This document shows positions 6,366 through 7,513 of a DNA stretch of 7,513 nt, one piece after another. Source of the DNA: Holosporaceae bacterium UBA3830. GTDB lineage: Bacteria > Pseudomonadota > Alphaproteobacteria > UBA3830. The notes under the pieces were generated by a model, which was not told the DNA's origin, did no database searches, and saw nothing but the letters and a program-made list of their open reading frames with translations. How positions within the stretch are numbered: the stretch's first letter is position 1; every line of letters begins with the position of its first letter. The stretch spans positions 1 to 7,513 of the forward strand of contig DGIE01000051.1 in assembly GCA_002393025.1 (NCBI GenBank), read 5' to 3'. The position numbers and the translations under genes were made by a program.

Positions 6366-6527
6366 TTTAAGACCGAGGGTTGATTTCCAACACAGTATCA
6401 CCCTTGGGAAGAATAGCGCGGGAAGGTTAAGACCTTATTGATTTGCCAATGATTCTGCCAGGGGTGTAGCTGTATAGTCACACCTGCGCCTTTCTTGCAT
6501 GGCCTCCACTCCTAACTTTTCGTTAAC
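6366..6527 (-). repeat. Decayed copy 4 of the CtrA-box element
   Basis: Scattered landmarks follow the order of the full element: TTAAGAC...GGTTGATTTCCAA near 6367, CCTTGGGAA near 6402, GGTTAAGACCTTATTGA at 6425-6441 (a box with one mismatch), and CTAACTTTTCGTTAAC at 6512-6527 (one mismatch). Spacing has drifted, and about 70 extra bases separate the last two landmarks. Confidence 0.45.
6512..6527 (+). promoter_or_regulatory. CtrA-like site with one mismatch
   Basis: CTAACTTTTCGTTAAC keeps the spacer of the exact boxes at 5537 and 6320, with one change in the left half-site. Confidence 0.3.
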
Positions 6528-6706
6528 CAAAGAGCAGAATGACTTCCCTCGAACCCAACTGCGGAATTATCAAATAACCCAGTTAAAATTCCTTAATTTT
6601 TCGCTAGGTGACAAGGATTTCAGCTAATTAGAAAAAACAGCCATACAATTCGGTTGAATACCAGTCGCAAAGATTCTTTGCTGATTTCATAAAAAATAAT
6701 ACCCTA

Positions 6707-6838
6707 AGCGACAATTTCTTCCGTTACAACGGTCTGTTTTTATCAAATAATCCCGATTTTAGAGCCAGAGTGCTTCTGTAGGCAGTGATTTCTCTTGCTA
6801 TGACGGTTTGGTTTCCTTAAATAATTCCGATTTAGGAG
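6707..6838 (-). repeat. Imperfect duplication of the 3' end of the TadE-like gene
   Basis: Positions 6780-6838, which include the last codons and stop of the gene, resemble 6707-6763 just downstream. Translated on the minus strand, the gene ends KSELFKETKPS-stop and the copy reads KSGLFDKNRPL-stop, with the two stops 74 bases apart and thus in different frames. A weaker third copy (GGGTTATTTGATAA on the minus strand) lies near 6566-6579. Confidence 0.6.
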
Positions 6839-7513
6839 AAAAAATAACTATAGAGGGAAAACAATGTCTGTTAACAGAATTACTATAGAGAGATTTTGGA
6901 GTGATCAATCGGCATCCAAAAGCTTTTTTTATCCGAGTCACTGAATTGTCAGAAGCATTATAATCAGCTGAACTCATCAGTGAATCTTCATTATATAGTT
7001 GGCACTCAATTATAATTTTCATTTCTCCTTCATTTATTTTCAGAGTCGGATAAATAGTTGATGGTTCAACGTTAGTTCCCCATCTTACATTACTACAAAC
7101 AGTATCGGAAGTTACTTGATAGGCTAACCATTCTGTAGGAACAGTCGCCTTATAACAATAAAAGTGCATACCCCACAAAACAGAGGCCTTCCCTCCCGAC
7201 ACACCCTTTACACAATAAACGTAGAACCAAGGCATTGAAGAAAGCTCGTGGCTGGTATTTGTTCTCGGGTCAGTATGGTACATGGTTTTGCCTGGATATG
7301 CACTGAGCCACGCCAAAGAAGCACAATATCCCAGATCTTTCTGGGTTATGTATTTATTATCTCGTTTTTGCGAAATATTCTGCAAAATATTTGCCATCTG
7401 TTGCGCGACAAATTCAGTTTGCGAATAATATCTTTTGATTTTCACCAAATCATGAACATAAAACAGCAAAATGATCAAAATCGGCATGCAAATTGCGAAT
7501 TCGATAAGGATTG
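6798..7513 (-). CDS. TadE/TadG-like pilus or surface protein, partial (start outside window)
   Basis: The visible part is 238 codons ending at TAG 6798. The frame stays open past the window edge, so the ATG at 7487 is probably internal. The upstream residues read ILIEFAICMPILIILLFYVHDL, the hallmark of TadE-like proteins: Glu-Phe-Ala, a Pro five residues later, then a hydrophobic membrane helix. In Tad pilus systems such proteins are membrane-anchored pseudopilins or assembly proteins, and TadE and TadF are cut by the prepilin peptidase TadV. After the helix comes a stretch like YYSQTEFVAQQMANIL, then a ~180-residue domain I do not recognise. It has about seven cysteines (GYC, YVYC, FYCY, TVC, IEC, FGC, RHC), which suggests disulfides outside the cytoplasm. 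Tad genes are CtrA-controlled in Caulobacter, which fits the CtrA boxes nearby, but this gene's own promoter is not visible. Confidence 0.7.
   Translation of the reverse strand, partial: ILIEFAICMPILIILLFYVHDLVKIKRYYSQTEFVAQQMANILQNISQKRDNKYITQKDLGYCASLAWLSAYPGKTMYHTDPRTNTSHELSSMPWFYVYCVKGVSGGKASVLWGMHFYCYKATVPTEWLAYQVTSDTVCSNVRWGTNVEPSTIYPTLKINEGEMKIIIECQLYNEDSLMSSADYNASDNSVTRIKKAFGCRLITPKSLYSNSVNRHCFPSIVIFSPKSELFKETKPS

Larger units (their letters stand above)
5300..6797. other. Gene-poor repeat region, about 1.5 kb
   Basis: No open reading frame here has both a ribosome binding site and recognisable protein character. Positions 5300-5400 show nothing. From about 5400 to 6530 the DNA is a mosaic of copies of one element plus shorter fragments, rich in CtrA-type boxes. 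Positions 6535-6797 hold decayed copies of the 3' end of the neighbouring TadE-like gene. Inside the mosaic, 5580-6049 has shorter shared pieces, such as CTGCTCCTCCGAT at 5736-5748 and GCGCGAAGACCTGCTC at 5858-5873, which also occurs at 6043-6058. Confidence 0.7.

Noticed and set aside
5400..6530. Chromosomal replication origin, because of clustered CtrA boxes in AT-rich DNA
   Set aside because: I found no DnaA boxes (TTATNCACA or close variants), and none of the genes seen here is an origin neighbour. The boxes are explained by copies of one repeat.

Overview
The window looks like a piece of an AT-rich alphaproteobacterial genome, plausibly a host-associated lineage such as Holosporales or Rickettsiales. 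Three things suggest this: several copies of TTAA-N7-TTAA(C), the binding consensus of the alphaproteobacterial cell-cycle regulator CtrA; a compact type VI secretion (T6SS) operon; and a TadE-like pilus gene. The lineage is inferred; no rRNA or other marker gene is present.

Layout. (1) Positions 1-243 hold a small possible gene (68 aa, plus strand) with a good ribosome binding site, built from in-frame repeats. Its end overlaps the end of the next gene tail to tail. (2) Positions 211-1542 (minus) encode a 443-aa Sec-secreted protein. It consists of three tandem 103-residue helical repeats and a Ser/Thr/Asn-rich tail. (3) Positions 1543-1678 form a divergent control region with an exact CtrA box and a second one-mismatch box. 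(4) Positions 1679-5299 (plus) carry four tightly packed genes: a probable Hcp tube protein (tssD) and the baseplate genes tssE, tssF and tssG. The last three genes all overlap their upstream neighbour, so this is one operon. (5) Positions 5300-6797 are about 1.5 kb without a convincing gene. They contain a mosaic of repeats: two full copies of a ~160-bp element, a truncated copy and a decayed copy. Each full copy carries three exact CtrA boxes and, read on the minus strand, a promoter-like segment. (6) Positions 6798-7513 (minus) are the 3' part of a TadE/TadG-like, cysteine-rich, membrane-anchored protein whose start lies beyond the window.

How the parts may work together. Hcp forms the T6SS inner tube, and TssE, TssF and TssG form baseplate wedges. 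The sheath, TssK, membrane complex, spike and ClpV are not here and must be encoded elsewhere. The CtrA box between the T6SS operon and the secreted repeat protein, and the many boxes in the repeat array, suggest that surface and secretion genes here are tied to the cell or developmental cycle. That link is inferred from sequence motifs only.
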